From: an uncultured Clostridia bacterium
GTDB lineage: Bacteria; Bacillota; Clostridia; Oscillospirales; Ruminococcaceae
Direction: 5' to 3'
Assembly: GCA_947627455.1 (NCBI GenBank)
Contig: CANQWC010000003.1
Coordinates: forward strand, 1 to 64,000
Length of the DNA: 64,000 nt
The stretch's first letter is position 1; every line of letters starts with the position of its first letter. Below are positions 25,028 through 33,748 of the stretch, piece after piece. Under the pieces are notes generated by a model that was not told where the DNA came from, did not search any database, and saw only the letters and a program-made list of their open reading frames with translations. The position numbers and the translations under genes were made by a program.

Positions 25028-26158
25028 GTGAAGTACGAATTGCGCCAATATGATAATGTTTTATTGACATTCATGGTGATTAAAAAAGAACTCGGTCAGA
25101 CTGAATATGTCATTGACTATATCGACGAAAATCACAAGCATCTTTTGCCTATCGGTATGTCTGTTGACTCTGACGGTCTTGAAAAATGGCTTCGTTCCCG
25201 TGTTATCCCTCAAAACCGCGAATTTGTTGATCGGATACTGTCCAAGAGCGGCTTGTCGCACAACGACACTATCAGCATTATCAATCTGTGTAAAGGTCTG
25301 TCGCTGAATGACAGTTACTGGGTCGTTGAATGCGGCTTCAAAGGCACGTTTGAAAAGTATAATCTGTATCAAAACAGATTCACTCAAACGCTTGCACTGA
25401 TTGCTTACACAGGCTACGGCAGCCACGCACACAAGGGCTTTACATCATCTCCCGAATACACGACAAACGGAATGCTCCGAAAGTGCTGGCATAGAGAAAA
25501 AGGTAAAATTTATTTGTATAAGGGCGGAACTTCGGGCGCAGCAAATGCCGGTAACGAGCCGTATTCCGAGTTTTATGCATCGCAGATTGCCGAAACAATG
25601 GGCATTTTTCATGTCACTTACGGTCTGAAAAAGTGGAAAGGACTTCTGTGTTCTACCTGCGAACTTTTCACCGATATAGACACTTCGTATGTGCCGATTC
25701 ATCGGTTTGTTGAGAACGCCAATCTTGCAAAAGTATATGATTTCATAAAAAAGCTGGGTCGGGATTATCTCAATGCCTTTTCGGATATGATGATTTTTGA
25801 CGCGGTTATCTGCAACACCGACAGGCATTTTGGCAATTTCGGGCTGATGGTGGACAACAAAACCAATCGTCCTGTTTCGCTTGCTCCGTTTTTTGACCAC
25901 GGCTCGTCGCTTTTGAATTATGCCATGGACGATGATTTAAATAATATTGATGAGTATGTCAAAACGCGCATGCCGAAATTTGAAGGAGTAACGTTTGAGG
26001 AATTGGTTGATGAATTCATTACAAACCGCCAGCGAGATATGCTCAGAAAGCTCCTGACATTTGAATTTAGGAGGCATTCAAGTTATAATCTGCCGAAGCA
26101 GCGGTTGAAGATTATCGAGAAATGGATACAGCGCAGGGCAGGGGAGATGCTGAGATAA
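25028..26158 (+). CDS. HipA/CtkA-like serine/threonine kinase
   Basis: A 376-residue protein. The C-terminal half carries the HipA-type kinase motifs: the catalytic loop NTDRHFGNFG and the metal-binding FFDHGSSL (DFG equivalent). A Lys in IYLYKGG is the likely ATP-binding lysine. HipA kinases phosphorylate targets such as glutamyl-tRNA synthetase and cause growth arrest; CtkA-type relatives act on other proteins. GTG 25028 is chosen because AGGGGG lies 8-9 bp upstream and because it is the first start after a good promoter. No HipB-like DNA-binding antitoxin gene is adjacent, so it is not a standard toxin-antitoxin pair. It lies between transposase debris and a Fic gene, a mobile-region setting. 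Confidence 0.8.
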   Translation: MKYELRQYDNVLLTFMVIKKELGQTEYVIDYIDENHKHLLPIGMSVDSDGLEKWLRSRVIPQNREFVDRILSKSGLSHNDTISIINLCKGLSLNDSYWVVECGFKGTFEKYNLYQNRFTQTLALIAYTGYGSHAHKGFTSSPEYTTNGMLRKCWHREKGKIYLYKGGTSGAANAGNEPYSEFYASQIAETMGIFHVTYGLKKWKGLLCSTCELFTDIDTSYVPIHRFVENANLAKVYDFIKKLGRDYLNAFSDMMIFDAVICNTDRHFGNFGLMVDNKTNRPVSLAPFFDHGSSLLNYAMDDDLNNIDEYVKTRMPKFEGVTFEELVDEFITNRQRDMLRKLLTFEFRRHSSYNLPKQRLKIIEKWIQRRAGEMLR

Positions 26159-26163
26159 ATTAA

Positions 26164-26192
26164 CAGGCAGACAGCACGATGTTGTCTGCCTG
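26164..26192 (+). terminator. Hairpin after the HipA-like gene
   Basis: CAGGCAGACA pairs perfectly with TGTCTGCCTG (10-bp stem, 9-nt loop), starting 6 bp after the stop codon. No T run follows, so intrinsic termination would be weak; it may instead protect the mRNA end. Confidence 0.5.
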
Positions 26193-26269
26193 AAGTTATA
26201 TGTTCGGGGTCTATGGAAGCAGCAAAAGCCTTAGGAATATACGATAGTTTTAATAGCCATTTTGCAATC

Positions 26270-26298
26270 TTGCATTATATCAGATTACGTGCTATAAT
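26270..26298 (+). promoter_or_regulatory. Probable sigma-70-type promoter of the Fic gene
   Basis: TTGCAT (26270-26275), a 17-bp spacer and a perfect TATAAT (26293-26298) lie 28 bp before the ATG of the Fic gene. Confidence 0.7.
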
Positions 26299-26326
26299 AT
26301 GTTTATTAACACCCAGAGGTGATAAA

Positions 26327-27304
26327 ATGACCCAGCCTCCGTTCCAAATTACAAACGCCATAATTGAAAACATCGCTGAAATAGCCGAGCTGATCGGCAG
26401 GCTTTCCCATTATGACCGCCTTTCGGCCAGCCCTATGCTTCGCCGTGAAAACCGTATCCGCTCGATTCACGGTTCTCTCGCCATCGAGCAGAACACGCTG
26501 ACCTTGGAGCAGGTGACTGCGGTCATCAACGGCAAACGCGTTTTTGCCCCGCCGAAGGACATTGCCGAGGTCAAAAACGCCTATGAGATCTATGAGCGTT
26601 TGGACGAGCTCGACCCGTATTCGGTGGACGATTTGTTGACTGCACACGGAGTCATGACCCGCGGCTTGCTTGATGAAAGCGGCATGTTCCGTTCGCGCCC
26701 GGTCGGAGTTGCAGACGCCGAGGGTAATATCATTCACTTCGGCACGTTGCCGCAGTATGTGCCCGAAGCGGTGGAGAACCTTTTGGAATGGGTCAAAACA
26801 GCCGACTTGCACATGCTGATCCGCAACTGCGTTTTTCACTATGAATTCGAGCTGATACACCCTTTCGCCGACGGAAACGGCAGGGTCGGACGACTTTGGC
26901 ACACGCTTTTGCTTTCAAAGTGGAATTCCGCTTTTGCGTGGCTGCCTGTTGAATCAATAATACACGAAAATCAGCAGGCATACTATGCCGCAATCAACGC
27001 TTCAAATGCTGCCGGCGAATCGACAAAATTTATTGAATTTATGCTTTCTGCCATTAAAGCATCGCTCACAGAAGCAATCAATATGAGCGATGATATGAGC
27101 GATGGTTTGAATAAAAGTGAAATCCGTTGTAGAAAGATAGAAGAGCACCTGAAAGCGCATGCGTTTATAATGAATTCCGATGTTCGCCGACTTTGCGATG
27201 TTTCACCAGCCACGGCAAACAGAATTCTTTCAAGGCTTGTTGATGAGGGAAAACTCATTAAGATTCATGAGCGTGGGCAGTGGAAGTATAAGGCGAACAT
27301 TTGA
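26327..27304 (+). CDS. Fic-domain protein (probable AMPylase) with C-terminal winged helix
   Basis: A 325-residue protein. The Fic core motif HPFADGNGRVGR is complete (His178), so AMP transfer to a Tyr, Ser or Thr of a target protein is likely. An N-terminal inhibitory-helix motif, SLAIEQN in IHGSLAIEQNTLT, matches the class II pattern S/T-x-x-x-E-G/N except that Gln stands in the last place. The C-terminal 60 residues (VRRLCDVSPATANRILSRLVDEGKL) form a winged helix that may bind DNA for autoregulation. ATG 26327 follows AGAGGTG; the longer upstream reading crosses the promoter. No antitoxin FicA-like gene is adjacent because the inhibitory helix is built in. Confidence 0.9.
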   Translation: MTQPPFQITNAIIENIAEIAELIGRLSHYDRLSASPMLRRENRIRSIHGSLAIEQNTLTLEQVTAVINGKRVFAPPKDIAEVKNAYEIYERLDELDPYSVDDLLTAHGVMTRGLLDESGMFRSRPVGVADAEGNIIHFGTLPQYVPEAVENLLEWVKTADLHMLIRNCVFHYEFELIHPFADGNGRVGRLWHTLLLSKWNSAFAWLPVESIIHENQQAYYAAINASNAAGESTKFIEFMLSAIKASLTEAINMSDDMSDGLNKSEIRCRKIEEHLKAHAFIMNSDVRRLCDVSPATANRILSRLVDEGKLIKIHERGQWKYKANI

Positions 27305-27629
27305 AAAGACCGAAGCAACTTGCTCCGGGCTTTTCCATCTTATCTGCCTAAACCGTTTCACCAGCCACTTTGCAGCCAAATTACAAGACTTAGTTTTGAG
27401 ATTGTACCTGACAATATATCTTAGCATTTCAAAAATACTTGTAGATAGAGAACTGAGCAAGGATTCAGTTACCGAGAAAATCTCGGCAACTGCTGCAATC
27501 AACACGCATTAAAAAACATATTTAGATTGATGAAAATGTGGTCGTTGCAAAAATCGCAACAACCACTCAGCAGGGCGCTATTGAGGGCAAAACCCAGACA
27601 AGAGAAATGAATTATTAAAAGCCTAAGGA
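27305..27629. other. Non-coding stretch after the Fic gene
   Basis: No recognisable gene, promoter or terminator. Short peptide-like stretches occur in several frames but none is family-typical; it is probably degenerate DNA next to the Schlafen/AlbA remnant. Confidence 0.5.
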
Positions 27630-27830
27630 GTATCCGACCTGAGAAATACCGCTCTGATGAAAATGTTCAATATGATCGATGTAGGCGAGCGCTCCTACAG
27701 CGGCATTCCGGGCATTTTCTATGTGTGGAAAAGCAAGACCGGAGTGACCCGCAAATTACGGAGTCTTTTGAACCTGAACGGGTATCCGTATCGTTATTAA
27801 TCTGCAAAACCGGCAATAAAAAGAAAAGCC
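27630..27830 (+). pseudogene. Schlafen/AlbA_2-type ATP-binding protein, C-terminal remnant with a frameshift
   Basis: LRNTALMKMFNMIDVGERS and SGIPGIFYVWK match the C-terminal ATPase-like part of the large 'putative transcriptional regulator / RecG-like' family that has an N-terminal AlbA_2 (Schlafen) domain. The following conserved ITESFEPERVSVSLL is in a different frame, so one frameshift lies near 27730. The N-terminal several hundred residues are missing. The remnant runs in frame directly into a manC fragment at about 27830-27848. Confidence 0.68.
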
Positions 27831-27847
27831 TTTTATGTTACAATACA

Positions 27848-28792
27848 TATTATGAAGCAGTCAGAAATCTCCAAAAGCTGGCGGAGCAGGGGAACGCGAA
27901 TATAACGCTTATGGGCATTGAGCCGACATATCCGAGCGAGAAATATGGGTATATAATCCCTGAAAGTGGAGAAAATGTCAGCAAGGTTTGCGAATTCAAG
28001 GAAAAGCCCGACGTTGAGACGGCGAAAAAGTATATAGCGCAAAGCGCTCTTTGGAACGCCGGCATATTTGCGCTGAAGCTCGGATATCTCCTTGAAAAAG
28101 CTCATAGCTTAATAGAATTTGATGATTACCGCGACCTTTTCGGAAAGTACAATACACTCGAAAAAATAAGCTTCGACTATGCCGTGGTCGAGAATGAGCA
28201 ATCGATACAGGTCCTTCGCTACGGTGGCTCATGGAAAGACGTCGGGACCTGGAATATGATGGCTGAGGTAATGGCGGATTCCGTAAAGGGCAATGTTATC
28301 CTCGACGAAACGTGTGTGAACACGAACGTAGTAAACGAGTTGAATATACCGGTGCTATGCATAGGGTGCAAGGATATGATAATCGCGGCAAGCGGCGACG
28401 GGATACTTATTTCCGACAAGGAGCGCAGCACTTATATGAAGCCTTATGTTGAAAAAATCGAGACCGAGGCTATGTATGTTGAAAAATCGTGGGGCACATA
28501 TACGGTCATAGACGTTCAGTCGGGCTCAATGACTGTCAAAGTTTCTATGAGAGCGGGAGAGCATATGAGCTATCATATGCACAACTACCGCGAAGAGGTC
28601 TGGACGGTCGTTTCGGGCGAAGGCAAAGCCGTTGTTGACGGAATAGAGCAGTATCTTCACACTGGCGACGTTATCACGATTGCCGCGGGATGCAAGCATA
28701 TGGTAGAGGCTGTAACAGCGCTTGATATAGTGGAGGTTCAGCTTGGCGATGAAATAAGCGTGAGCGACAAAATAAAGTTCGATGTGGAGTGA
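27848..28792 (+). pseudogene. manC: Mannose-1-phosphate guanylyltransferase (ManC), lacking the N-terminal catalytic part
   Basis: About 315 residues match the C-terminal two-thirds of ManC: ITLMGIEPTYPSEKYGYIIP, SALWNAGIFALK and SWKDVGTWNMMAE from the transferase domain, and EKSWGTYTVIDVQSGSM with SYHMHNYREEVWTVVSGEG from the type II phosphomannose-isomerase cupin. The nucleotide-binding start (G-G-x-G-T-R-L-W-P-L-S-R) is absent, replaced by a Schlafen-type remnant in the same frame, so GDP-mannose synthesis is not expected. The cupin could fold alone. The adjacent manA pseudogene shows that a mannose-sugar module once stood here. Confidence 0.82.
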
Positions 28793-28796
28793 TTGA

Positions 28797-29767
28797 GTGG
28801 AGAACCTTAAGCTCATACCCACAGGCAAGGATTACCTTTGGGGCGGCACAAGGTTGAAATAGGAATACGGCAAAAAGCTTGATTTAACGCCTCTTGCGGA
28901 AACTTGGGAATGTTCGGCTCACCCCGACGGACCGAATACGGTGGCAAACGGTACATATAAGGGCAAAACTCTTGCGGAGGTGCTGAAGTTTAATCCTGAA
29001 TATTTCGGAAGCAAGTACCAAAACGGAGAGTTTCCCATTTTCGTAAAGTTTATCGATTCAAAAAAAGATCTCTCTACAGGTTCACCCCGATAACGAGTTT
29101 GCAAAAGAGTATGAGAATCAGAATGGCAAGACTGAAATGTGGTATGTGATTGAAGCGGAAGAAGGCTCCAGCCTGATTTACGGCTTCAGACACAAAGTCA
29201 CTGAAAATACTGAGACGGGCCATAGAGACAAATACGCTGGACAAGCAGCTTCAAAAGGTGCCTGTAAGAAAAGGCGACGTTTATTATGTTCCCGCAGGGA
29301 CGGAACACGACATAGGCAGAGGGATACTTCTTGCAGAGGTTTAGGAAAGCTCGAACGTGACATACCGCGTTTATGATTATAACCGCATAGATAAGAACGG
29401 AAAAAAGCACGAAATTCATTTCGACAAAGCTGTTAAGGCAATGAATATGGCTCCCTCGCCTGACGTCAAACAGGTGCCGAGAGCTGTCAGATATTATCCC
29501 GACGGCTCGCGTGAACTGTTATGCAGATGCAAGTATTTTGAGGTCGAGCGTATACAGGTAACAAAAGGATTTTCCTTTTTGGTGACTTGCAGCTCATTTT
29601 AGGTGCTGATGTGTCTCGGCGGCTATGGGCAGGTTGAAGCGATGGACGATACGGCGCAAAAGCCCCTGAGGTTTTGAAGGGTGAAACAATGTTCCTTCCA
29701 ACAGAAATTGGAAGATGCTTTGTTGTAGGGGAAACGGTGCTTCTGAAAATACGGTGTGCTGTCTGGT
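28797..29767 (+). pseudogene. manA: Class I mannose-6-phosphate isomerase (ManA) pseudogene
   Basis: Fragments of ManA appear in order over 970 bp: LIPTGKDYLWGGTRLK, then a TAG where Glu is normal (about 28859), ETWECSAHPDG, QVHPDNEFAKE in a shifted frame (about 29072), KGDVYYVPAGTEHDIGRGILLAEV, TAG near 29341, SNVTYRVYDYNRIDKNG, a stop near 29600, LCLGGYGQVE-like sequence and, after another frameshift, GETMFLPTEIGRCFVVGE. At least three stops and two frameshifts show it is dead. It lies 4 bp downstream of the manC fragment. Multiple lesions argue for real decay rather than sequencing error. Confidence 0.85.
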
Positions 29768-29796
29768 AGTACTCGTCAAACCTAACTCCGTAGAAT

Positions 29797-29823
29797 CACA
29801 CCCCACGTAAAACGTGGGGTGTG
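29797..29823. repeat. Perfect 12-bp hairpin with 3-nt loop
   Basis: CACACCCCACGT, AAA, ACGTGGGGTGTG: a perfect 12-bp stem with a three-base loop. No T run follows on either strand, so it is not a simple terminator. It resembles the subterminal hairpins of IS200/IS605 elements, but no tnpA or tnpB is nearby. The remaining 29768-30110 interval holds only the IS256 remnant. Confidence 0.55.
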
Positions 29824-29970
29824 AATAAGGGCACTTAAGGGCCTATATACCAGTCGCACCGATAAGATACAATATCTTTTGCAAAAAGAAAATTGGTGCA
29901 AAAACAGACATGTCCCAGCACTTCCGGTAGAATAAAGTTGACACAAACCATTCAAAAGAAAAACAGAAAC

Positions 29971-30090
29971 ATGTCCGAAAAGATTATAACATTAAACGAA
30001 GATGCAGTCAAGACCGAACTTAAAGATCTGGTGCACAAAAGCGTGGAGAAGACTTGAAACGGGTTTCTCGACAATGAGGCCTGCCAAGCA
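29971..30090 (+). pseudogene. IS256-family transposase, N-terminal remnant
   Basis: MSEKIITLNEDAVKTELKDL, then VHKSVEKT, a TGA stop, and NGFLDNEAC match the first 40 residues of IS256-family transposases (usual pattern: ...LxELVRxSVEETLNxLLDxEA). Similarity ends at about 30080, next to the end of the MATE gene on the other strand. Just upstream, TAGAATAAAGTTGACACAAA could be part of the element's terminal inverted repeat. It is separate from the C-terminal remnant at 24725 and on the opposite strand. Confidence 0.65.
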
Positions 30091-30112
30091 TTTTTCAGCG
30101 ACTTTTATCATT

Positions 30113-31483
30113 TCAATTACACTTTCTCTCCTTCTCCAGCCCCTTGATTATTCTTCTCATCACCACGATCGCCGCGACCGCGAGCACGACCTCGGCCGTA
30201 AACTGCGCATAGGCAAGGCCATAGAGCGGGAACAGCTTATTCAGCACGACAAGCGCAGGAATCTCGAGCACGATTTTTCGCAGAATCGCGAAGAGCAGCG
30301 CATTTTTGCCGAGTCCGCAGGACTGAAAAACACCGACGCCCAAAAAATCCATGCACAAAAACGGCATCGCGAGGCATAGCCCCCGCAGAAACCTTGTGCC
30401 GTAGGCGACGACTGCGGGATTTTCCATGAACATCGCCGAGAGCTGCCCCGCACCTATGTAATAGCCCACCGTCACCGCCGCCATAAACGCGGCGATTATT
30501 TTGCCCGCAAAGAGTATCGTCTTTTTCATTCTGCCGACGTCTCCCGAGGCGTAATTATAGCCCACAAGGGGCATGATACCCTGCGAAAAACCGAGCGCGA
30601 TCTGCACGGGTATCATATTGAGCTTTTGTGAGATGCCCATCGCTGCAACTGCGTCTGAGCCGAAATCAGCGGTAAAGTTATTCAGGACGGTCATGCCCGT
30701 CACATTCAGAAGATTCTGGATCGAAGCGGGGATTCCGACCGCGCAGATCCCGAAAATAATTGACTTATTGAACTTTAACTTTTTCAGATTTATGCATACA
30801 TACGTCCTGCCGCGCTTGATGTATAGCAGGATAAAGAAATAGCAGCACGCCGCGCAGTTTGAAATAAACGTCGCGAGCCCCGCGCCAGCTGCGCCCATTC
30901 CGAGGCCCCAAGGCAGAATGAAAATCGGGTCAAGAATGATGTTTAAGATGCACCCGCTCATTGTGCCGATGCTCGCGTGCAGCGACGCGCCCTCGCTTCT
31001 GACGAGATAGGCGAGCACGACGTTGAGTATTGACGGCACCGCGCCGTAGGTAACAGTCCATTTTAAGTATTCCGCGGTCGCGGCAGAGGTCGTCGAATCC
31101 GCGCCGAGAATCGTCAAAAACGGCGAACGGAGGAGGGTATATATCACCGAAAACGCCATCGCCGAGAACAGCGCGCAGTAGAACCCGAGCGCTGAGCTTT
31201 GATAGACGGTTTCATAGTCCTTTCGGCCGAGCGCACGGCTCATCATGCTCGATGCGCCCACGCCGAAGAGGTTGTTTATTGCGTTGAACGCCAAAAGCAC
31301 CGGCGCGGCAAGCGTTACGGCGGAGTTTTGAATCGAATCGTTGAGCTGAGCGACGAAATATGTGTCGGCGAGGTTGTAGAGCACCATCACGAGTGAGCTG
31401 ACTATCGTCGGTATCGCGAGCGTCATCACCGCCTTCGGGATCGGTGTGCGCTCAAAAAGCTGTGTCTTTTGCGTGTCTTCCAT
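30113..31483 (-). CDS. MATE-family multidrug/metabolite exporter
   Basis: A 456-residue membrane protein with about 12 transmembrane segments in two pseudo-symmetric halves. The N-terminal ERTPIPKAVMTLAIPTIVSS followed by LYNLADTYFVAQL, and MMSRALGRKDYE, are typical of MepA-like MATE transporters, which exchange Na+ or H+ for cationic compounds. It ends with a normal polar tail, so despite the adjoining transposase remnant the gene looks complete. It has its own promoter and is transcribed away from the P-type ATPase gene. The substrate cannot be predicted. Confidence 0.9.
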   Translation of the reverse strand: MEDTQKTQLFERTPIPKAVMTLAIPTIVSSLVMVLYNLADTYFVAQLNDSIQNSAVTLAAPVLLAFNAINNLFGVGASSMMSRALGRKDYETVYQSSALGFYCALFSAMAFSVIYTLLRSPFLTILGADSTTSAATAEYLKWTVTYGAVPSILNVVLAYLVRSEGASLHASIGTMSGCILNIILDPIFILPWGLGMGAAGAGLATFISNCAACCYFFILLYIKRGRTYVCINLKKLKFNKSIIFGICAVGIPASIQNLLNVTGMTVLNNFTADFGSDAVAAMGISQKLNMIPVQIALGFSQGIMPLVGYNYASGDVGRMKKTILFAGKIIAAFMAAVTVGYYIGAGQLSAMFMENPAVVAYGTRFLRGLCLAMPFLCMDFLGVGVFQSCGLGKNALLFAILRKIVLEIPALVVLNKLFPLYGLAYAQFTAEVVLAVAAIVVMRRIIKGLEKERKCN

Positions 31484-31513
31484 TTGACCACTCTTTTTTG
31501 GGATTTTTTATCA

Positions 31514-31541
31514 ATTATACTCATCGGAATGGGAAAGTCAA
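31514..31541 (-). promoter_or_regulatory. Probable promoter of the MATE gene
   Basis: On the minus strand TTGACT (31541-31536), a 16-bp spacer and a perfect TATAAT (31519-31514) lie 30 bp before the MATE start codon. Confidence 0.65.
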
Positions 31542-31781
31542 GGGAGATGCCGCTAAAGGATGTGGCCGAAGCTGCCACATTAAGAAGATAGAAGTTAGAA
31601 ATTAGATGTTAGAGTTTCAAAGTGCCGCCCTGCGGCGACATATCTGAATATTTCTAATAATGCGCGCGGAATGGACACTCCCGTCGCTAAACATGAGAAT
31701 ACATTGTAATTTATGGTCATTTTCTGTCTTATCTCCGTAAACTCACATCACTAAACGCTTTGCAGCATTACCCCCCTTATA
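31542..31781. other. Divergent intergenic region with a degenerate short repeat
   Basis: Between the two divergent promoters there is an ATGTGGC...GCCACAT inverted repeat (about 31560-31580) and a degenerate AGAAGTT-type repeat (31591-31613) related to one at 38510. No coding signal is seen. Confidence 0.5.
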
Positions 31782-31810
31782 TTGCAATTTTCTGCAATTT
31801 GTGATATAAT
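31782..31810 (+). promoter_or_regulatory. Probable promoter of the P-type ATPase-like gene
   Basis: TTGCAA (31782-31787), a 17-bp spacer and a perfect TATAAT (31805-31810). AAGGGGGA follows before the ATG at 31832. Confidence 0.7.
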
Positions 31811-31831
31811 TCGGTAAAAGGGGGAATTTGC

Positions 31832-33727
31832 ATGAAAATCGGTATTGGCGGGCTGGCGGCGATATTCGCGGCGACGGCGGGGCTTTGTGCGCTTTCGGCG
31901 CTTGGAAATTTCGGGTTGCCGCCGTTTGCGGCCGCGCTGATTCAGCTTTGCATATATGCGGTTTCTCTGCTCTTCGGCAGAGGCGTGCTCATTCGCGCGG
32001 CGGGAGGCATCGCACGGAGAAAATATCGCCCCGAGTTCTTCTCGGCAGGCGCGGTTCTCATCGGCACGGCGTTTTCGCTCTATGAAATGTTCATGATGAT
32101 CTTCACCGAGCGCGGCGCAGAGCGGCTTCTGTTCGCGCCCTGCTCGGCGGTTCTCTTTGCTTCCGCGGCCGCGATAAGGGCCTCGGACAGGGCAAAATCG
32201 CGGACGTCGGCGGCGGGTTATCTTGAATGTCTCAGGCCGAAAACTGCGACGGTTCTTCGCGACGGCGCCGAGGCCGACATCTCGCCCAACGAAATTCGCC
32301 GCGACGACATAGTTTCGGTGAAGCCCAACGAAATTATCCCCTGCGACGGCGAGATAATCGCGGGAATGAGCGATATCGACGAAAAAACAGTTCGGGGCGA
32401 GCTTCTGCCGATTCTCAGGTCGGAAGGGGAGTGCGTCAGGGCGGGAAGCCTTAATTTAAGCGGTTTTCTGACTGTTCGCGCTTTCGGCGGCGATGGCGAG
32501 CTCGACCGACTTATCGGCGCATATAAGGCTGCACGGCGGGCCGAAAAGCAGACGCCCGCCCGGCGCTTCACGAGAATTTGCGGGCTTGCCTCTCTGCCGA
32601 TTGCGATCGTTGCGGCGGCTCTGAGCGGTGTTTTCGCGGGGGCTGACAGTTGGTTCTTTGCGCTTTCCGCGGCCGCGATTCTGCTCTGCCCATGCGGGTT
32701 TACGCTCGTGAGGACGGCGCAGGAGCTTCGGGCGGCGAAAAAGGCAAAATCTGTCGGCGTTGAGCTTCGCGAGCCCGCGGCGCTTTCGGCGCTTGAAGCG
32801 GCCGAGGCGGCGGTGATTGACAGAACGGGCACCGCGACCGTCGGCAAGCTTTGCGTCGATTCGGTAATTCCACTCGGCGAGCTTTCGGAAGGCGGAATAA
32901 TCAGGCTTGCGGCGGCTCTTTCGGCCGAAATCGGCGGCGATGATTTCGTCGCAGTCGTTGAAAAATGCAAGGCCGAGGACATCGCGGTGCCGCCATGCAT
33001 CGCGGCTGAGCGCCTTGCGGGAAAGGCGACGGGCATCGTCGACGGCCGCAGGGTCGAGATTTCATCGCGCATGGAGGACTATCTTCCGCTTCTTGAGGGC
33101 CGCGAGGAGGTCGCCGAGGGCGAAAACGCGATTCGGGCGGTGTTCTTCGGCGGCGAGGCGGTGGGACTGATAACCCTTTGCGACAAGCTCAAGCCGAACG
33201 CGGCTTCGGCGATTCGCGAGCTTTCCGAGATGGGCGTTAAGGCGTTTGTGGTCTCGGGAGGGGACAGAAACCTCGCTTCTGAGGCCGAAGCGCTCGGCGC
33301 GGCAGGCTTTGAGGCGAACCTTTCGGCGGCGGAAAAATCTGAGTATCTGTCAAATATAGGCAGGCCCGCCATCATGATAGGCGACGGCGTGAGCGACTGC
33401 GCGGCGCTGAGATCGGCCGACTTTTCATTTGCGCTGAGCTCGGGCGAAGAGCCCGCCAAAGAATCTGCGTCGGCGGTTCTTGTCAGAAACGACATCAGGG
33501 ACGTCATTTCGGCGATAAGGCTCGCCGAGTCGGCAAAAGCGGCTGAAAAGCTTGCTTTGTGCGCGATGTCGGCTTTCAGGGCCGCGATAGTCATAGCATC
33601 GGCAGCGACCTTTTTCGCTGTCGGCGGCGCGGCGGCGGTTGTAACGGCTTCGGTCGGAACGGTGATATCGGTTGTGATCCCGAGGCTGTTTTCGCTCGCG
33701 GTGAGCCCGAAGCCTCGCAAAAAATGA
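31832..33727 (+). CDS. P1B-type ATPase-like membrane protein with altered catalytic motifs
   Basis: A 631-residue protein with the layout of heavy-metal P1B ATPases: N-terminal membrane helices, an actuator domain, a CPC membrane motif (Cys286-Pro-Cys288, in LCPCGF), the phosphorylation domain and two C-terminal helices. No N-terminal metal-binding domain is present. Several near-invariant motifs differ: the phosphorylation motif DKTGT reads DRTGT (Asp330, Arg331); the actuator TGES reads RGEL (residues 188-191); the hinge GDGxNDxPAL reads GDGVSDCAAL (517-526); and the SEHP nucleotide-binding His-Pro is not visible. Either it is a divergent pump or it has lost turnover and serves another role, such as metal sensing. 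The frame is intact and has a good promoter and terminator, so it is expressed. Confidence 0.78.
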   Translation: MKIGIGGLAAIFAATAGLCALSALGNFGLPPFAAALIQLCIYAVSLLFGRGVLIRAAGGIARRKYRPEFFSAGAVLIGTAFSLYEMFMMIFTERGAERLLFAPCSAVLFASAAAIRASDRAKSRTSAAGYLECLRPKTATVLRDGAEADISPNEIRRDDIVSVKPNEIIPCDGEIIAGMSDIDEKTVRGELLPILRSEGECVRAGSLNLSGFLTVRAFGGDGELDRLIGAYKAARRAEKQTPARRFTRICGLASLPIAIVAAALSGVFAGADSWFFALSAAAILLCPCGFTLVRTAQELRAAKKAKSVGVELREPAALSALEAAEAAVIDRTGTATVGKLCVDSVIPLGELSEGGIIRLAAALSAEIGGDDFVAVVEKCKAEDIAVPPCIAAERLAGKATGIVDGRRVEISSRMEDYLPLLEGREEVAEGENAIRAVFFGGEAVGLITLCDKLKPNAASAIRELSEMGVKAFVVSGGDRNLASEAEALGAAGFEANLSAAEKSEYLSNIGRPAIMIGDGVSDCAALRSADFSFALSSGEEPAKESASAVLVRNDIRDVISAIRLAESAKAAEKLALCAMSAFRAAIVIASAATFFAVGGAAAVVTASVGTVISVVIPRLFSLAVSPKPRKK

Positions 33728-33748
33728 TATTAGAAAACATCAAAAAAC

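Noticed and set aside
25028..27304. Toxin-antitoxin module made of the HipA-like and Fic genes
   Set aside because: Each has its own promoter, a hairpin and 168 bp separate them, and neither resembles an antitoxin of the other.
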